A DNA stretch of 64,000 nucleotides, from the NCBI GenBank assembly GCA_020635175.1, contig JACKAH010000002.1, positions 118,582 through 182,581 on the forward strand, read 5' to 3'. How positions within the stretch are numbered: the first letter of the stretch is position 1; each line of letters opens with the position of its first letter. Below, in pieces: positions 36,525-45,280 of the stretch. The notes beneath the pieces were generated by a model, which was given only the letters and a program-made list of their open reading frames with translations, had not been told where the DNA came from and made no database searches. This DNA comes from Deltaproteobacteria bacterium (GTDB lineage: Bacteria > Bdellovibrionota_C > UBA2361 > J135). The translations under genes and the position numbers were made by a program.

Positions 36525-37244
36525 CTATTCGCGCCAGATTGTCTCTGAATCTGATAGATCTATCCACTTAGCAGCAGATTTTAAGATGTCACCTGAGTTA
36601 AATTGGCCGAAATCAGCTGTGGCAGTTTCAGCACCAAGTTCTCGAGCAAGTGCAATTGGATAGCTTATCTCTCTACTGGGACAGACTACGGTCACAATTC
36701 GCTTAATGTTCTCTTCTTCTTGCTTATTTGAGAGTGTGATCTTTCTAGGTTTAAGATCGTTGCCATTCGAGTGATTTTTTCTCGCCTTTGGATTGCTATC
36801 CATAAAAGGTAATGCTGTTGGAAGTGCACTGCCTTGAGCTGGGGCTATGAAGTCTTTAGGATCGTAAGCGCTTAGATCACTGAAATCTGTGTGACCTTGT
36901 GCAAAGGCAACAATGTCAGCTGCCATCTCTACATCAACTGAAACTTGGCGAGATACTCCCTTTGGTGGAAGCCTTTTTACGATAACTGTAAGGCCTGCTT
37001 TATGAACTGCATCTAAGAATGCACGTTGTCTCGAATCATCTTCGTAGGGGATTAATGTGTAGTAGCGTGCAACAATCGGAACCGATCCGGATGTAACACC
37101 ACGTACAAGTCTTGAGAGATCCACTTTTCGTTTTAATCTACGAGTAGCTCTATCAAGGCCAGTACCATCTATGAACAATCCTAAAACTCTACGTTCTCTG
37201 CGCTTTAGAACACCACTACCGATTGATTCGTACTTCGTACCCAT
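36525..37244 (-). CDS. NYN domain (LabA/DUF88-type) nuclease
   Basis: The protein has 239 residues. The PIN-like NYN fold is recognised by FIDGTGLDRA at the start of the domain, ARYYTLIPYEDD, KGVSRQVSVDVEMAADI (the K-x-VD-x4-D motif) and late acidic strands (ADFGQFNSGD). Such proteins are predicted RNA-acting nucleases. The gene is convergent with the DUF2391 gene (stops adjacent). An acidic/basic linker interrupts the domain at about 130-165. Confidence 0.8.
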   Translation of the reverse strand: MGTKYESIGSGVLKRRERRVLGLFIDGTGLDRATRRLKRKVDLSRLVRGVTSGSVPIVARYYTLIPYEDDSRQRAFLDAVHKAGLTVIVKRLPPKGVSRQVSVDVEMAADIVAFAQGHTDFSDLSAYDPKDFIAPAQGSALPTALPFMDSNPKARKNHSNGNDLKPRKITLSNKQEEENIKRIVTVVCPSREISYPIALARELGAETATADFGQFNSGDILKSAAKWIDLSDSETIWRE

Positions 37245-37369
37245 AATTCAATTGTCGCTTTTTTTAAGGCCCTACATACTGCATAATTGCAAGCAGAGGA
37301 TCAAGCTTCCCAAGACTACAATTTATATAATAGTTATAGCGATCGTGACAGGATCTGTTTCACACTATT

Positions 37370-37957
37370 CTATCGGATCTCAATTAATGAGCCTGTTTCT
37401 AAGTGCTTGTATATATTGACTAAATCAGATTCTGATACCCGTAGCCCGCCAACATCAGGATCCGAAAGGGCAGCGCTGTGAATGGCGAAGTCTTTAGAAA
37501 TAAAAATCGCCTGATTTCCAAGTGCTCCTTTTCTAAAGCGAAGCGGATCTCCCTTGGAGGGTACATTATGATTCCTTGCCAAAAAGTAGGTGTCGGGGGC
37601 ATACCACAAAGGATTTTCCTGTTTAAGGATGACTTTGTACTCTCCGGGTATAAGCTCAGGGGAATCTACTATAGAGATATCGTTAACCAACTTTTCGCCG
37701 TCGAAGATTCGCACTACCTTTGACTTAGTATCTATTTGAGCCCAACTTTGTGAACGCAAAATTCCTCTAGAAACAGGCATAAAAGAGAACATCTGTGAAT
37801 TGTTTGAAGCCTTAACTTTTGGAGCAGGTCTGGAGAGTTGAATTGAGCCAGATTGAAGCCAATCGGCATTTAGATCTTTCGGTGGCTCGGGTTGTACGGC
37901 ACAAGATGTAAACATTAATGCCGCAGCGCTAAAGGTGAATGTTGCTAAGCTTTTCAT
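37370..37957 (-). CDS. YkuD (L,D-transpeptidase)-like lipoprotein lacking the catalytic Cys
   Basis: The protein has 195 residues. A lipobox-type signal (FSAAALMFTSC, then AVQPEPP) suggests a lipoprotein. The C-terminus follows the last half of the YkuD fold: AIHSAALSDPDVGGLRVSES, then DLVNIYKHLETGSLIEIR. In active enzymes the segment reads SHGCIRM, with Cys as the catalytic residue; here it reads VGGLRV, so His and Cys are lost. This points to a structural or inactive homologue. The gene is not broken. Confidence 0.7.
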   Translation of the reverse strand: MKSLATFTFSAAALMFTSCAVQPEPPKDLNADWLQSGSIQLSRPAPKVKASNNSQMFSFMPVSRGILRSQSWAQIDTKSKVVRIFDGEKLVNDISIVDSPELIPGEYKVILKQENPLWYAPDTYFLARNHNVPSKGDPLRFRKGALGNQAIFISKDFAIHSAALSDPDVGGLRVSESDLVNIYKHLETGSLIEIR

Positions 37958-38104
37958 AGTATTTGTCTTTCAACAAAAAATAGGTCAGTACTCTTATATA
38001 CTTAACTTTAAGTGATTTAAACAAATCTTGTAAGTTATGGCAATGTTAAAAGTTTTTATTTTTCCCTCTAGACAGATAAAAAAAACCATTGTTTTCTTTC
38101 AGTT

Positions 38105-38893
38105 ATGAAATTGTTCCCCAACATATTATTAGGGTTGGTAGTTACATTTGTAGCTAGTGGATGCTCGACAGTGAAGCGTGAGCTTGGCTTTCGTGGCCCG
38201 GAGTATTCGCCTTGGTATGCGCATCATTTTACACCTGAAGAGATCAAGCCGATAGTAACTTCTTTTGAGAGAGAGCACTCAGAAGTTCCAATGCTGCCAA
38301 AACCTAAACTTGTGCTGACGCCTGAAGTTACAAGACAGATTAAAAAGTTTTCTGAAAATAATAGAGTCTTTATTGAGAGATCTGTTGAGCGACGCGAAGA
38401 ATTTTATCCTGAGTTCGCAGCGCTTTTTATTCGTGAAGGAGTTCCACTGGAGCTCTTAAATGTTGCTCTAATTGAGAGTGGGTTTAAATCGAATGCCGTT
38501 AGCGTAAGTGGAGCAACAGGTGTTTGGCAATTTATGAAACCTACAGGGCGGAGTTACGGTTTGAAGATTAATTGGCTTAGCGATGAACGTAAGGATCCAA
38601 TTAGATCTACCTGGGCTGCTGCAAGGCATTTAAAAGATCTCTATGAAATGTTTGGTGATTGGTATTTGGCTTTAGCTGCGTACAATGCTGGTCAAGGAGC
38701 GATACGTCGAGCAATTGAGCGTTCAGGCACAAGAGATTTTTGGCAGTTAGCTAGAAAAGGTTATATTCGAAAGCAAACTGCTGACTATGTTCCGAAATTT
38801 ATAGCCGCCACTATTATTACTGAGAATTTACATGATTATGGCTTCATAGAGTTAGCTAAACTTTACGCAAAGACATCGACCTTGCCAGGATAG
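38105..38893 (+). CDS. Lytic transglycosylase (SLT domain), lipoprotein
   Basis: The protein has 262 residues. The N-terminus is a lipoprotein signal with lipobox VASGC. The SLT domain begins near residue 120: NVALIESGFKSNA carries the catalytic Glu (about E124), then SGATGVWQFMKPTGRSYGL, DERKDPIRSTWAAARHLK and LALAAYNAGQGAI. This is the MltD-type arrangement but without C-terminal LysM repeats. It cuts the glycan strands of peptidoglycan at the outer membrane's inner face. Confidence 0.93.
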   Translation: MKLFPNILLGLVVTFVASGCSTVKRELGFRGPEYSPWYAHHFTPEEIKPIVTSFEREHSEVPMLPKPKLVLTPEVTRQIKKFSENNRVFIERSVERREEFYPEFAALFIREGVPLELLNVALIESGFKSNAVSVSGATGVWQFMKPTGRSYGLKINWLSDERKDPIRSTWAAARHLKDLYEMFGDWYLALAAYNAGQGAIRRAIERSGTRDFWQLARKGYIRKQTADYVPKFIAATIITENLHDYGFIELAKLYAKTSTLPG

Positions 38894-38929
38894 TTTCAAT
38901 TCCATTCTCTTTATTGTATTTGTAGAGAT

Positions 38930-39682
38930 ATGAAATCAGTCGAAGTGATCATTCCAGCCTGGAATGAGGAGAAAAATATTCACAGGGTCATAGATAAGCT
39001 ACTGGAAACGAAATCAAGTTTTGCAGAGATTCGTTCAATTATTGTGGTTGATAACAATAGCACAGACAACACGGCAGATGTTGCGCTTAGAGCTGGGGCC
39101 TCTGTAGTTAGAGAAGGGAAGCGTGGATACGGTCAAGCTTGTCTAACTGGTATTGCTAACCTTAGTAAACCAGATGTCGTTTTGTTTATAGATGGAGATG
39201 GAAGCGATTTTCCAGAAGAGTGGCCAGATATAGTTAAGCTTATAGCTGATGATAAATGTGATTTAGTTGTTGGTTCGAGGAATCTTGGAAAAGCTGAGTC
39301 TGATGCTTTGCTACCGCAGGCACGGTTTGGAAACTTACTGGCTACTTCGCTTATGAAGTTCATCTATAATTCTCCTTTTAGTGATTTAGGTCCGTTTCGA
39401 GCAATATCATACGAGAAGCTAGAATATCTGCAGATGGCAGATCTAGACTTTGGTTGGACTGTCGAAATGCAGCTTAAGGCCTTAAGGTATAATCTAAGAT
39501 GCTCAGAGGTGTCGGTTTCGTATAGGAAACGACATAGTGGTAAATCAAAAGTAACAGGTACTTTGACGGGGACATTTTTTGCTGCCAAAAAAATCCTTTC
39601 ATTAGTTGGTCTTGAATATCTTTATAAGCTTAAAAAATTCTTTTCATCTAACATAACGGAACAAAGCTATGCCAAAAAGTAA
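38930..39682 (+). CDS. GT2 glycosyltransferase
   Basis: The 250-residue GT-A protein shows IIPAWNEEKNIHRVI, VVDNNSTDNTADV, KRGYGQACLTGI and the DxD motif in LFIDGDGSDFPE, followed by DLVVGSRNLG and the late YRKRHSGKSKVTGT typical of dolichyl-phosphate glucose/mannose-synthase-like enzymes. It probably acts on a polyprenyl phosphate. The stop overlaps the start of the next gene by 14 bases. Confidence 0.9.
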   Translation: MKSVEVIIPAWNEEKNIHRVIDKLLETKSSFAEIRSIIVVDNNSTDNTADVALRAGASVVREGKRGYGQACLTGIANLSKPDVVLFIDGDGSDFPEEWPDIVKLIADDKCDLVVGSRNLGKAESDALLPQARFGNLLATSLMKFIYNSPFSDLGPFRAISYEKLEYLQMADLDFGWTVEMQLKALRYNLRCSEVSVSYRKRHSGKSKVTGTLTGTFFAAKKILSLVGLEYLYKLKKFFSSNITEQSYAKK

Positions 39683-40460
39683 GCTGGGGCTCAGAAAACT
39701 TAAACATTCTTCTCCTCCGAAACTGCAGTACGAACTTTTAGAGCATAAGTTAAATGACTTAGTAGGTGCGGAGATTAAGTTCACATATACTGGCCAGATT
39801 AGCTGTATTAATTGCGAAAGAAAGATTAAGAAAACGTTTAATCAAGGTTATTGCTATCCCTGCTTCCAAACACTAGCACGCTGCGATACCTGTTTAGTAA
39901 AACCTGAGCTTTGTCATTATTCTAAAGGCACATGTCGTGAGCCAAAGTGGGGTGAAGAGCATTGTCTAATTCCTCATTATGTTTATTTGGCAAACACTAC
40001 TGGATTAAAAGTCGGAGTAACGAGAGGGTATCAGCTCTTTACACGCTGGGGAGATCAGGGTGCCATTTCGGCGGTTGTCTTAGCAAAGGTACCTGAACGA
40101 CTAGTTGCAGGAGAGCTTGAAGTTGCTATTAAAGAACACCTTAACGATAAAACAAACTGGCGAAAATTACTCAAAGGAGAGTTTGAAGAGCTAGATCTCT
40201 TGACAGAAAAAACAAATCTCTTGAGTAAGATACCAAGTGAGTTTAAGGATTATCTGATTCTAGATGGAGAGGAATCCGATGTTTATGGTTTCCAATATCC
40301 AGTAGAATCCTACCTTGATAAAGCTAAGACCCATAACTTTGACAAGACTCCAGTCATAGAAGGTATTCTTCACGGCATACATGGCCAGTATCTTTTTATT
40401 GGAGATGCCGGGCTAAATATCAGAAAATTTCAGGGGTATGAAGTAGAGTTTACTTATTAA
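39669..40460 (+). CDS. DUF2797 family protein
   Basis: The protein has 263 residues. It has a Cys-rich N-terminal zinc-binding region (SCINCERKIKK, YCYPCFQ, ARCDTCLVKPELCHY) followed by HCLIPHYVYLANTTGLKVGVT, the diagnostic DUF2797 segment, and a globular C-terminus. Function is unknown; the middle looks like a GIY-YIG-type fold with unproved activity. It overlaps the GT2 gene upstream and the convergent CBS-domain gene by four bases. Confidence 0.85.
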   Translation: MPKSKLGLRKLKHSSPPKLQYELLEHKLNDLVGAEIKFTYTGQISCINCERKIKKTFNQGYCYPCFQTLARCDTCLVKPELCHYSKGTCREPKWGEEHCLIPHYVYLANTTGLKVGVTRGYQLFTRWGDQGAISAVVLAKVPERLVAGELEVAIKEHLNDKTNWRKLLKGEFEELDLLTEKTNLLSKIPSEFKDYLILDGEESDVYGFQYPVESYLDKAKTHNFDKTPVIEGILHGIHGQYLFIGDAGLNIRKFQGYEVEFTY

Positions 40461-40894
40461 GCCGCTTCAGGTTCTTCAGGATATTCTCCGTAAACACTGA
40501 TTAAAAGCTCCCTAAATTTCACAAAAGCATCAGTAATTGTGAAGATGCCAGCAAGTTTATGGGATTTCATAACAATTGCAGAGCCGATCTTGCGCTTAGT
40601 CATTTCATCAAGCACAAAATCTATAGGTGTATTTACATCAACAATGTAAGGCTCAGGGGTGTAAGCAGCCTCTACAGAGATCTTCTCATTTTCAGGAAGA
40701 TCAGTGCTCAGATTTAAAGCAAGCGTTAAGTCTCTTTCAGTAATAATTCCGACGATCTGATCCTCTGAACGGACAGGAATGTGGTGAATGTTGTGCTCCT
40801 GCATCAGTTTTGCAGCTGCCTCAAGTGGCGCCTCTATATCTATACTGTACGGAAAAGGGCTCATCATATTTTTTACAAGAGGCATCTGCTTCAT
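40457..40894 (-). CDS. Two-CBS-domain protein
   Basis: The 145-residue protein is a Bateman pair: residues about 5-62 (MMSPFPYSIDIEAPLEAAAK, HHIPVRSEDQIVGIITERDL) and 75-130 (PYIVDVNTPIDFVLDEM, GSAIVMKSHKLAGIFTITDA). Such stand-alone pairs bind adenine nucleotides and act as sensors with unknown partners. It follows the pyruvyltransferase-like gene by three bases on the same strand, so it is probably cotranscribed with it. Confidence 0.9.
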   Translation of the reverse strand: MKQMPLVKNMMSPFPYSIDIEAPLEAAAKLMQEHNIHHIPVRSEDQIVGIITERDLTLALNLSTDLPENEKISVEAAYTPEPYIVDVNTPIDFVLDEMTKRKIGSAIVMKSHKLAGIFTITDAFVKFRELLISVYGEYPEEPEAA

Positions 40895-40897
40895 TTG

Positions 40898-42109
40898 CTA
40901 TCCAACTGCTTGTAAGGTTTCCGTACTTGCTTCAGCACTAAAATATCTCTCTTTAATTAATTCAGCAGCTCTCTGTGCTCCTGCCTTGAGCTCATCGATT
41001 ACTCGTTTCTGTTTCTGATGTAACGTTTCTCGCTCATTCCAGGCAGACACAATGGCGGTCTTAAGTGACTCCCTAGAGAGTTCCGCTAATTCGAGACTAT
41101 ATTTCTGACATTCTAATAAATGCATGAAGCTTCTAACTTTAGGTGCATACACTAATCCTATAATCGGAGTTTCAACTGCAGAGGCTAGAATAAGTGAATG
41201 GAAACGCATCCCCATCAATACGCCACAATGTTTCATCATGGCCATGATGTCATGGCTTGAGTATTTTGTATTGCTTATCACTTTGCCTTCGGTTTTTTCA
41301 GCTACCCTTATAGCAAATTCTTCATCCATAGGGTGGGTTGAGAACAAGATAGGAGTAAAGCCACACGCAGCTTTCGCGTCATTTATCGCGGCAGCAATTG
41401 TCTCAAAGTAAGCATCTTTGTCAGTTACCTTTTCAGAGGATTTAAGCCATCTATCAACATAGCTCGTAACATTTACTCCAAACATTGGTGAATCAAGGTC
41501 TATTTTTTGAGATGCAGCAATTGTGCTTGCTCGTTTTTCATCTGATACATAATTCAGAAATGCTGCGTCACCAGTTAGCAACACATCCCTTTTTACACCG
41601 ACGGCCTTGGCTAACTTTCTGCTGTCTTCTTCTCGCATCATGATTAAATCACAGTTGTCAATCACGTAGCGTGCGAAGAGCCTTCCAAAAAAGGAATCTA
41701 GTGGTCCGATGCCAGTGTTATAGCAGATAAGCTTTGTATTAAATAGTTTGCAAAATGGCACTAAGAAGATCAGCGTTATAAGAAAATTAAAGGCTGGATT
41801 GAAAAGTTTAACGTCAAAAATAATCCCATCACAAATAAGTGCAATGTCACTTTTCTTCAAACACTGAATAGTTGGGATTCCTGCCAAGCGAATGCTGCCA
41901 GTCCAAGGCATAACATCAACTGCCTCGACGTTGTACTGATGGCCATAACTCTCTTCGACAAATTTTGTGTTAGTTGTTGGAACGTAGAACTTTGGATTGT
42001 CCAGTTGCTTTGTTAGGATATCCAATACGCTTGCTAGGATTGCAGCGTCTCCTGCATTGTTACCTGAATTTGATCCCAAAAGGGTTACTACTGGGTTTGA
42101 ACCTTTCAT
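40898..42109 (-). CDS. Polysaccharide pyruvyl transferase (CsaB) family protein
   Basis: The protein has 403 residues. It opens VTLLGSNSGNNAGDAAILAS (glycine-rich loop with GD), then VMPWTGSIRLAG, YNTGIGPLDSFFGRLFARY, MREEDSRKLAKAVGV and MGMRFHSLILASAVETPIIG, the ordered marks of the family. Members add ketal-linked pyruvate to cell-wall or exopolysaccharide sugars. No S-layer gene is near. It is followed by the CBS-domain gene. Confidence 0.85.
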   Translation of the reverse strand: MKGSNPVVTLLGSNSGNNAGDAAILASVLDILTKQLDNPKFYVPTTNTKFVEESYGHQYNVEAVDVMPWTGSIRLAGIPTIQCLKKSDIALICDGIIFDVKLFNPAFNFLITLIFLVPFCKLFNTKLICYNTGIGPLDSFFGRLFARYVIDNCDLIMMREEDSRKLAKAVGVKRDVLLTGDAAFLNYVSDEKRASTIAASQKIDLDSPMFGVNVTSYVDRWLKSSEKVTDKDAYFETIAAAINDAKAACGFTPILFSTHPMDEEFAIRVAEKTEGKVISNTKYSSHDIMAMMKHCGVLMGMRFHSLILASAVETPIIGLVYAPKVRSFMHLLECQKYSLELAELSRESLKTAIVSAWNERETLHQKQKRVIDELKAGAQRAAELIKERYFSAEASTETLQAVG

Positions 42110-42182
42110 GCGCGTCTCACAGCTTGTATTAAATTTTGAGCGTTATATTAGTAGCTTATTGAATAATTATCAATAAAGCGTC

Positions 42183-42890
42183 TTAAATAGTGTGACTTTG
42201 TCCCGGCTCTAAAGCTAATGTTTCAACGCTATACTCTGAGCATGCTTCAGAAAATTGTTCTGGGGTACCTGTTAGTAGATCGAATGGTCCAAAATGTATC
42301 GGAATGTTCAATTCGGCACCTATTTTCTTAGCACAATATGCAGCTTCCTTAGGGCCCATGGTATAGGTATCCCCAATTGGAAGAAGCGCTATGTTAGGTC
42401 TATATTGTTTTCCGATTGATTTCATCTCCTTAAAAAAGCAGGTATCACCAGCGTGATAAATCGTGTTGCTACCATCGCTAATGATTGCACCACAGGCCTC
42501 ACCGGCGTAAACAGTGCCTCTGTCTTTAGTATCATACGAGTTAGAGTGAAGCGCATGAGTTAACGTAACTTTCACATCACCGATAGTAACTGTACCACCT
42601 TTATTCATAAATTGAATTTGTGACTCGGCAACTCCTTCCTGTACTAGAGTAGCAGCTAACTCGTATGTCGCTGCAATAGTCGCACCAAATTTATTAGCCA
42701 GTCTTACTGCATCACCAGCATGATCTGCATGTCCATGAGTTAAAACTATTAGATCAAGTTTTTCAGGATTCTTAAGTGTCTCAGGGCATCTTGGGTTGCC
42801 CTCAAGCCATGGATCAATGCCGATTACTTGGGTATCGGTATGAAGTAAAACTGCTGAGTGACCTGCAAAAGTTAGTTTATTAATTGCCAT
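42183..42890 (-). CDS. UPF0173-type metallo-beta-lactamase-fold hydrolase
   Basis: About 235 residues are encoded. The metal motif is THGHADHAGD (HxHxDH), with TLTHALHSNSYDT, IYHAGDT and a late His in NIPIHFGPFDLL, the pattern of the YtkL/UPF0173 group. The substrate is unknown. I place the start at ATG 42890 because GGAG lies 7-8 bases ahead and the product then begins MAINKLTFAGHSAVLL as in the family. An earlier in-frame ATG at 42902 would add four residues. It overlaps purN by 11 bases. Confidence 0.85.
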   Translation of the reverse strand: MAINKLTFAGHSAVLLHTDTQVIGIDPWLEGNPRCPETLKNPEKLDLIVLTHGHADHAGDAVRLANKFGATIAATYELAATLVQEGVAESQIQFMNKGGTVTIGDVKVTLTHALHSNSYDTKDRGTVYAGEACGAIISDGSNTIYHAGDTCFFKEMKSIGKQYRPNIALLPIGDTYTMGPKEAAYCAKKIGAELNIPIHFGPFDLLTGTPEQFSEACSEYSVETLALEPGQSHTI

Positions 42891-43539
42891 TTTGCTCTCC
42901 AAGCTTGATTTTAAAATTCATCTCTTTAGCTGACTCTAACGCTTTTTTTGAATAGGTAACGTTTCGCTCATTAATTTGGATATCGCCAGAGGCCACAAGA
43001 TTCATAGCCCAGGGATAGATCAGGTGTTCTTTTGTTAGAACTTTTTGTTGTAAAGAAGCAACTGTTTCATCATTTAAAACCTCCACAGAGCTTTGAGCAA
43101 TAATAGGCCCAGTATCCATGCCACTATCAACAAAGTGTACAGTGCAGCCATGCTCTTTCTGTTGATCTTCAAGAGCACGCTGATGTGTATCAAGGCCAGG
43201 ATACAGTGGTAGCAGAGAGGGATGAATATTTAAAAGTCGGCCAAAATAATGTTCAACAAACTTAGGTTGCAGAATCTGCATAAATCCCGCCAGTGCGACA
43301 AAATCAGGAGCGGTCTTTTGAACTGCTTTAAAAATAGCGTCTTTACAGTCAGTTAAGGAGCTAAAATCCTTTCGATCCCTAATCTCTACAGGGATATTAA
43401 ACTCAGATCCGAATGCTATTCCTGGAGCATCTAAGCTATTTGTAACAATTGAGGTAACTTGGTAGGACTCAGCGTGGCGAATTAAGCTTTCTAAGTTTGA
43501 GCCGCGTCCAGAGATTAAAACAGTAAGTCGCTTTTTCAT
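42880..43539 (-). CDS. purN: Phosphoribosylglycinamide formyltransferase PurN
   Basis: PurN formylates GAR in purine synthesis using 10-formyl-THF. It has 219 residues. Marks are VLISGRGSNLESLIRHA at the N-terminus, ALAGFMQILQPKFVEHY, the catalytic NIHPSLLPLYPG, and GCTVHFVDSGMDTGPIIAQ. All catalytic residues (Asn, His, Asp) are visible. The downstream UPF0173 gene overlaps its 3' end. No other pur genes are in the window. Confidence 0.95.
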   Translation of the reverse strand: MKKRLTVLISGRGSNLESLIRHAESYQVTSIVTNSLDAPGIAFGSEFNIPVEIRDRKDFSSLTDCKDAIFKAVQKTAPDFVALAGFMQILQPKFVEHYFGRLLNIHPSLLPLYPGLDTHQRALEDQQKEHGCTVHFVDSGMDTGPIIAQSSVEVLNDETVASLQQKVLTKEHLIYPWAMNLVASGDIQINERNVTYSKKALESAKEMNFKIKLGEQNGN

Positions 43540-43590
43540 AAGTCGTGGTATGATAGGCCTGCAGTATTAAGAAATCAATCGGTGAATATT

Positions 43591-43920
43591 ATGTATAAGT
43601 TAGCTCTAGCTGTTTTCTTTATCCCATCAGTACTTTTAGCTGATGGAGAAGTTGAGGTCTACGATACCTATAAAGATCCTGAGCCTGTTGTGCAGCATCG
43701 ATCTACGGACACTCAGGGTTCAGTTGCCGATTATGACAAACGTTTGCCTCCTGTGGTTCCTGGTGAGCAATTGGTTCGAAATGGACGAAAAGTAAAAGTT
43801 TGGTCAACTTCAGGTCCTGTACCGGTAAGTCCGGCTCCTCGTCCATTTGATACAGGGAATCAGGAAGCTCAAGAGCTGCTTAAAAATGGTGGAGTGATTG
43901 TTGATACGAGGGGTAAGTAA
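43591..43920 (+). CDS. Small exported protein, unknown
   Basis: About 109 residues are encoded. The signal sequence is YKLALAVFFIPSVLLADGE. The mature part is Pro/Asp/Val-rich and ends with a small folded segment (NGGVIVDTRGK). GGTGA sits five bases before the ATG at 43591, so I prefer it to the GTG three codons upstream (43582). It is divergent from purN. No family was recognised. Confidence 0.6.
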   Translation: MYKLALAVFFIPSVLLADGEVEVYDTYKDPEPVVQHRSTDTQGSVADYDKRLPPVVPGEQLVRNGRKVKVWSTSGPVPVSPAPRPFDTGNQEAQELLKNGGVIVDTRGK

Positions 43921-43935
43921 GAACTGAAGAGAGGG

Positions 43936-44811
43936 TTAGGGCAAGATTTCACCAAGCCTTTTCCCGTGAATTTTGATTGTTATACCAACTGATCTATCTT
44001 GAATACCTGATGCATATACATATTCGTCGCATTGTTCAGCAGCAAGTCCGATCGATTCTGCTAAGGAAAGAAATGCTATGATCTGATTATCTATAACACC
44101 TTCTGTTTCATTTAATAATCCGTTTAGGTTTTCTCGAAGCCACCTAACTCGTTCCTGATCTGATTCAAAGCTGTCTTTAAGAGTTGGTAGAGTGCCATCA
44201 TCAAGAATTACGAATGCATAGACTAAGCCTTTAGATTCAGGGCAAACATACCCAATTGCCACATCAGTGCATTGCGACGCGATGATTGCAATTAAGGTTG
44301 AAGCAAATACTTCACTTCTCTTAAGTGGACAGATTTTTAGAGCATTATGTGTAAACAGTTCAAGTGCAGAGGCTTGCCCCTGAGCTCGAATGCGCTCAAC
44401 AAATGCTTGATTCTCCCCTGGCAAATCGCCAAAGTTATCTTGAGTATTTGCCCAGGTAAACACGGGCTCCTCCTCAGGCTCAAGCCCTTCATATCTACCA
44501 CAACCTAAATAGTAGCAGGGAATTGTGAGAGGTGGTCTTCCATCTTCATATTTAAAGGTCATCACTCCACTGCCAGTTTCCTGGTCAATTTTCCAGCTTA
44601 CAATATCTATCAAAAGTCTCTGTTGTGATATTGCAGGTAAGACACAGTAGTCTAATGCCATCTGATCAGATCGAAATGTCAGCATCTGTGGAACAAAGCG
44701 TCGTTCGTATCCACCTACTGAAAGCAGGGGGTCTTCTTCTGGAGCGAGCTCTCTTTCAGGGTCAGCCTGAGCAGGCTTCTGTATTGGCTGTTCTTCGAAC
44801 TCAGTTCCCAT
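43936..44811 (-). CDS. Unknown soluble protein
   Basis: The 291-residue acidic protein has no signal. The N-terminus is rich in Glu/Pro (FEEQPIQKPAQADPERELAPEE); the centre has a globular part around MTFKYEDGRPPLTIPCYYLG; the C-terminal half has LKICPLKRSEVFASTLIAII, TDVAIGYVCPESKGLVYAFV and a final IHGKRLGEILP. It has some general likeness to the protein at 27550. No domain was identified with confidence. It is convergent with the small exported protein gene. Confidence 0.6.
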   Translation of the reverse strand: MGTEFEEQPIQKPAQADPERELAPEEDPLLSVGGYERRFVPQMLTFRSDQMALDYCVLPAISQQRLLIDIVSWKIDQETGSGVMTFKYEDGRPPLTIPCYYLGCGRYEGLEPEEEPVFTWANTQDNFGDLPGENQAFVERIRAQGQASALELFTHNALKICPLKRSEVFASTLIAIIASQCTDVAIGYVCPESKGLVYAFVILDDGTLPTLKDSFESDQERVRWLRENLNGLLNETEGVIDNQIIAFLSLAESIGLAAEQCDEYVYASGIQDRSVGITIKIHGKRLGEILP

Positions 44812-44888
44812 AAAATGTAACTTGTTTAATTTACAAGTATTAAATCGGAATGATTTCTCGATATGCTAAGCTAATTTAGAAAGCCGTT

Positions 44889-45203
44889 TTATTTAAGGGT
44901 CGATAAGAGCCAGCTCTCGTAACCCTTTGATATCGCATCAGGAAGTAAAGCGATGAATTCTGGTGTTTCGTATGGGTGGATCTCGTGTAGACGATGCTCA
45001 AGATCTGTAATCTTGTTCAGTGTTGTTTTTATCAACATCAAACATTCTTTCTCATCCTCAATTTTTCCCTGCCAGGAGTAAATTGAGCGAATATTTGGGA
45101 CTATGTTCACACAGGCTGCAAGTGTTTCAGTAACTAAAGTTGTCGCTATCTGGCTGGCGATCTCTTCTGATGGTGTAGTTACAAGTACTATTCTCGTTTC
45201 CAT
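44889..45203 (-). CDS. cutA: CutA1-family protein
   Basis: About 104 residues are encoded. Marks are ETRIVLVTTPSEEIASQIA, LVTETLAACVNIVPNIRSIY, SWQGKIEDEKECLMLIKTT and HPYETPEFIALLPD. CutA1 is a very stable trimer related in fold to PII. The link to divalent cations is historical and the role is uncertain. A start at 45239 is possible, but ATG 45203 gives the family's normal N-terminus. It is divergent from mrp. Confidence 0.93.
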   Translation of the reverse strand: METRIVLVTTPSEEIASQIATTLVTETLAACVNIVPNIRSIYSWQGKIEDEKECLMLIKTTLNKITDLEHRLHEIHPYETPEFIALLPDAISKGYESWLLSTLK

Positions 45204-45280
45204 CTCAATCCCGAATTGACATTGGCTTAGCGCTAACATTTAATGCCTAAGAATATTTACTTATTAAGCGTGAAAAGCAA

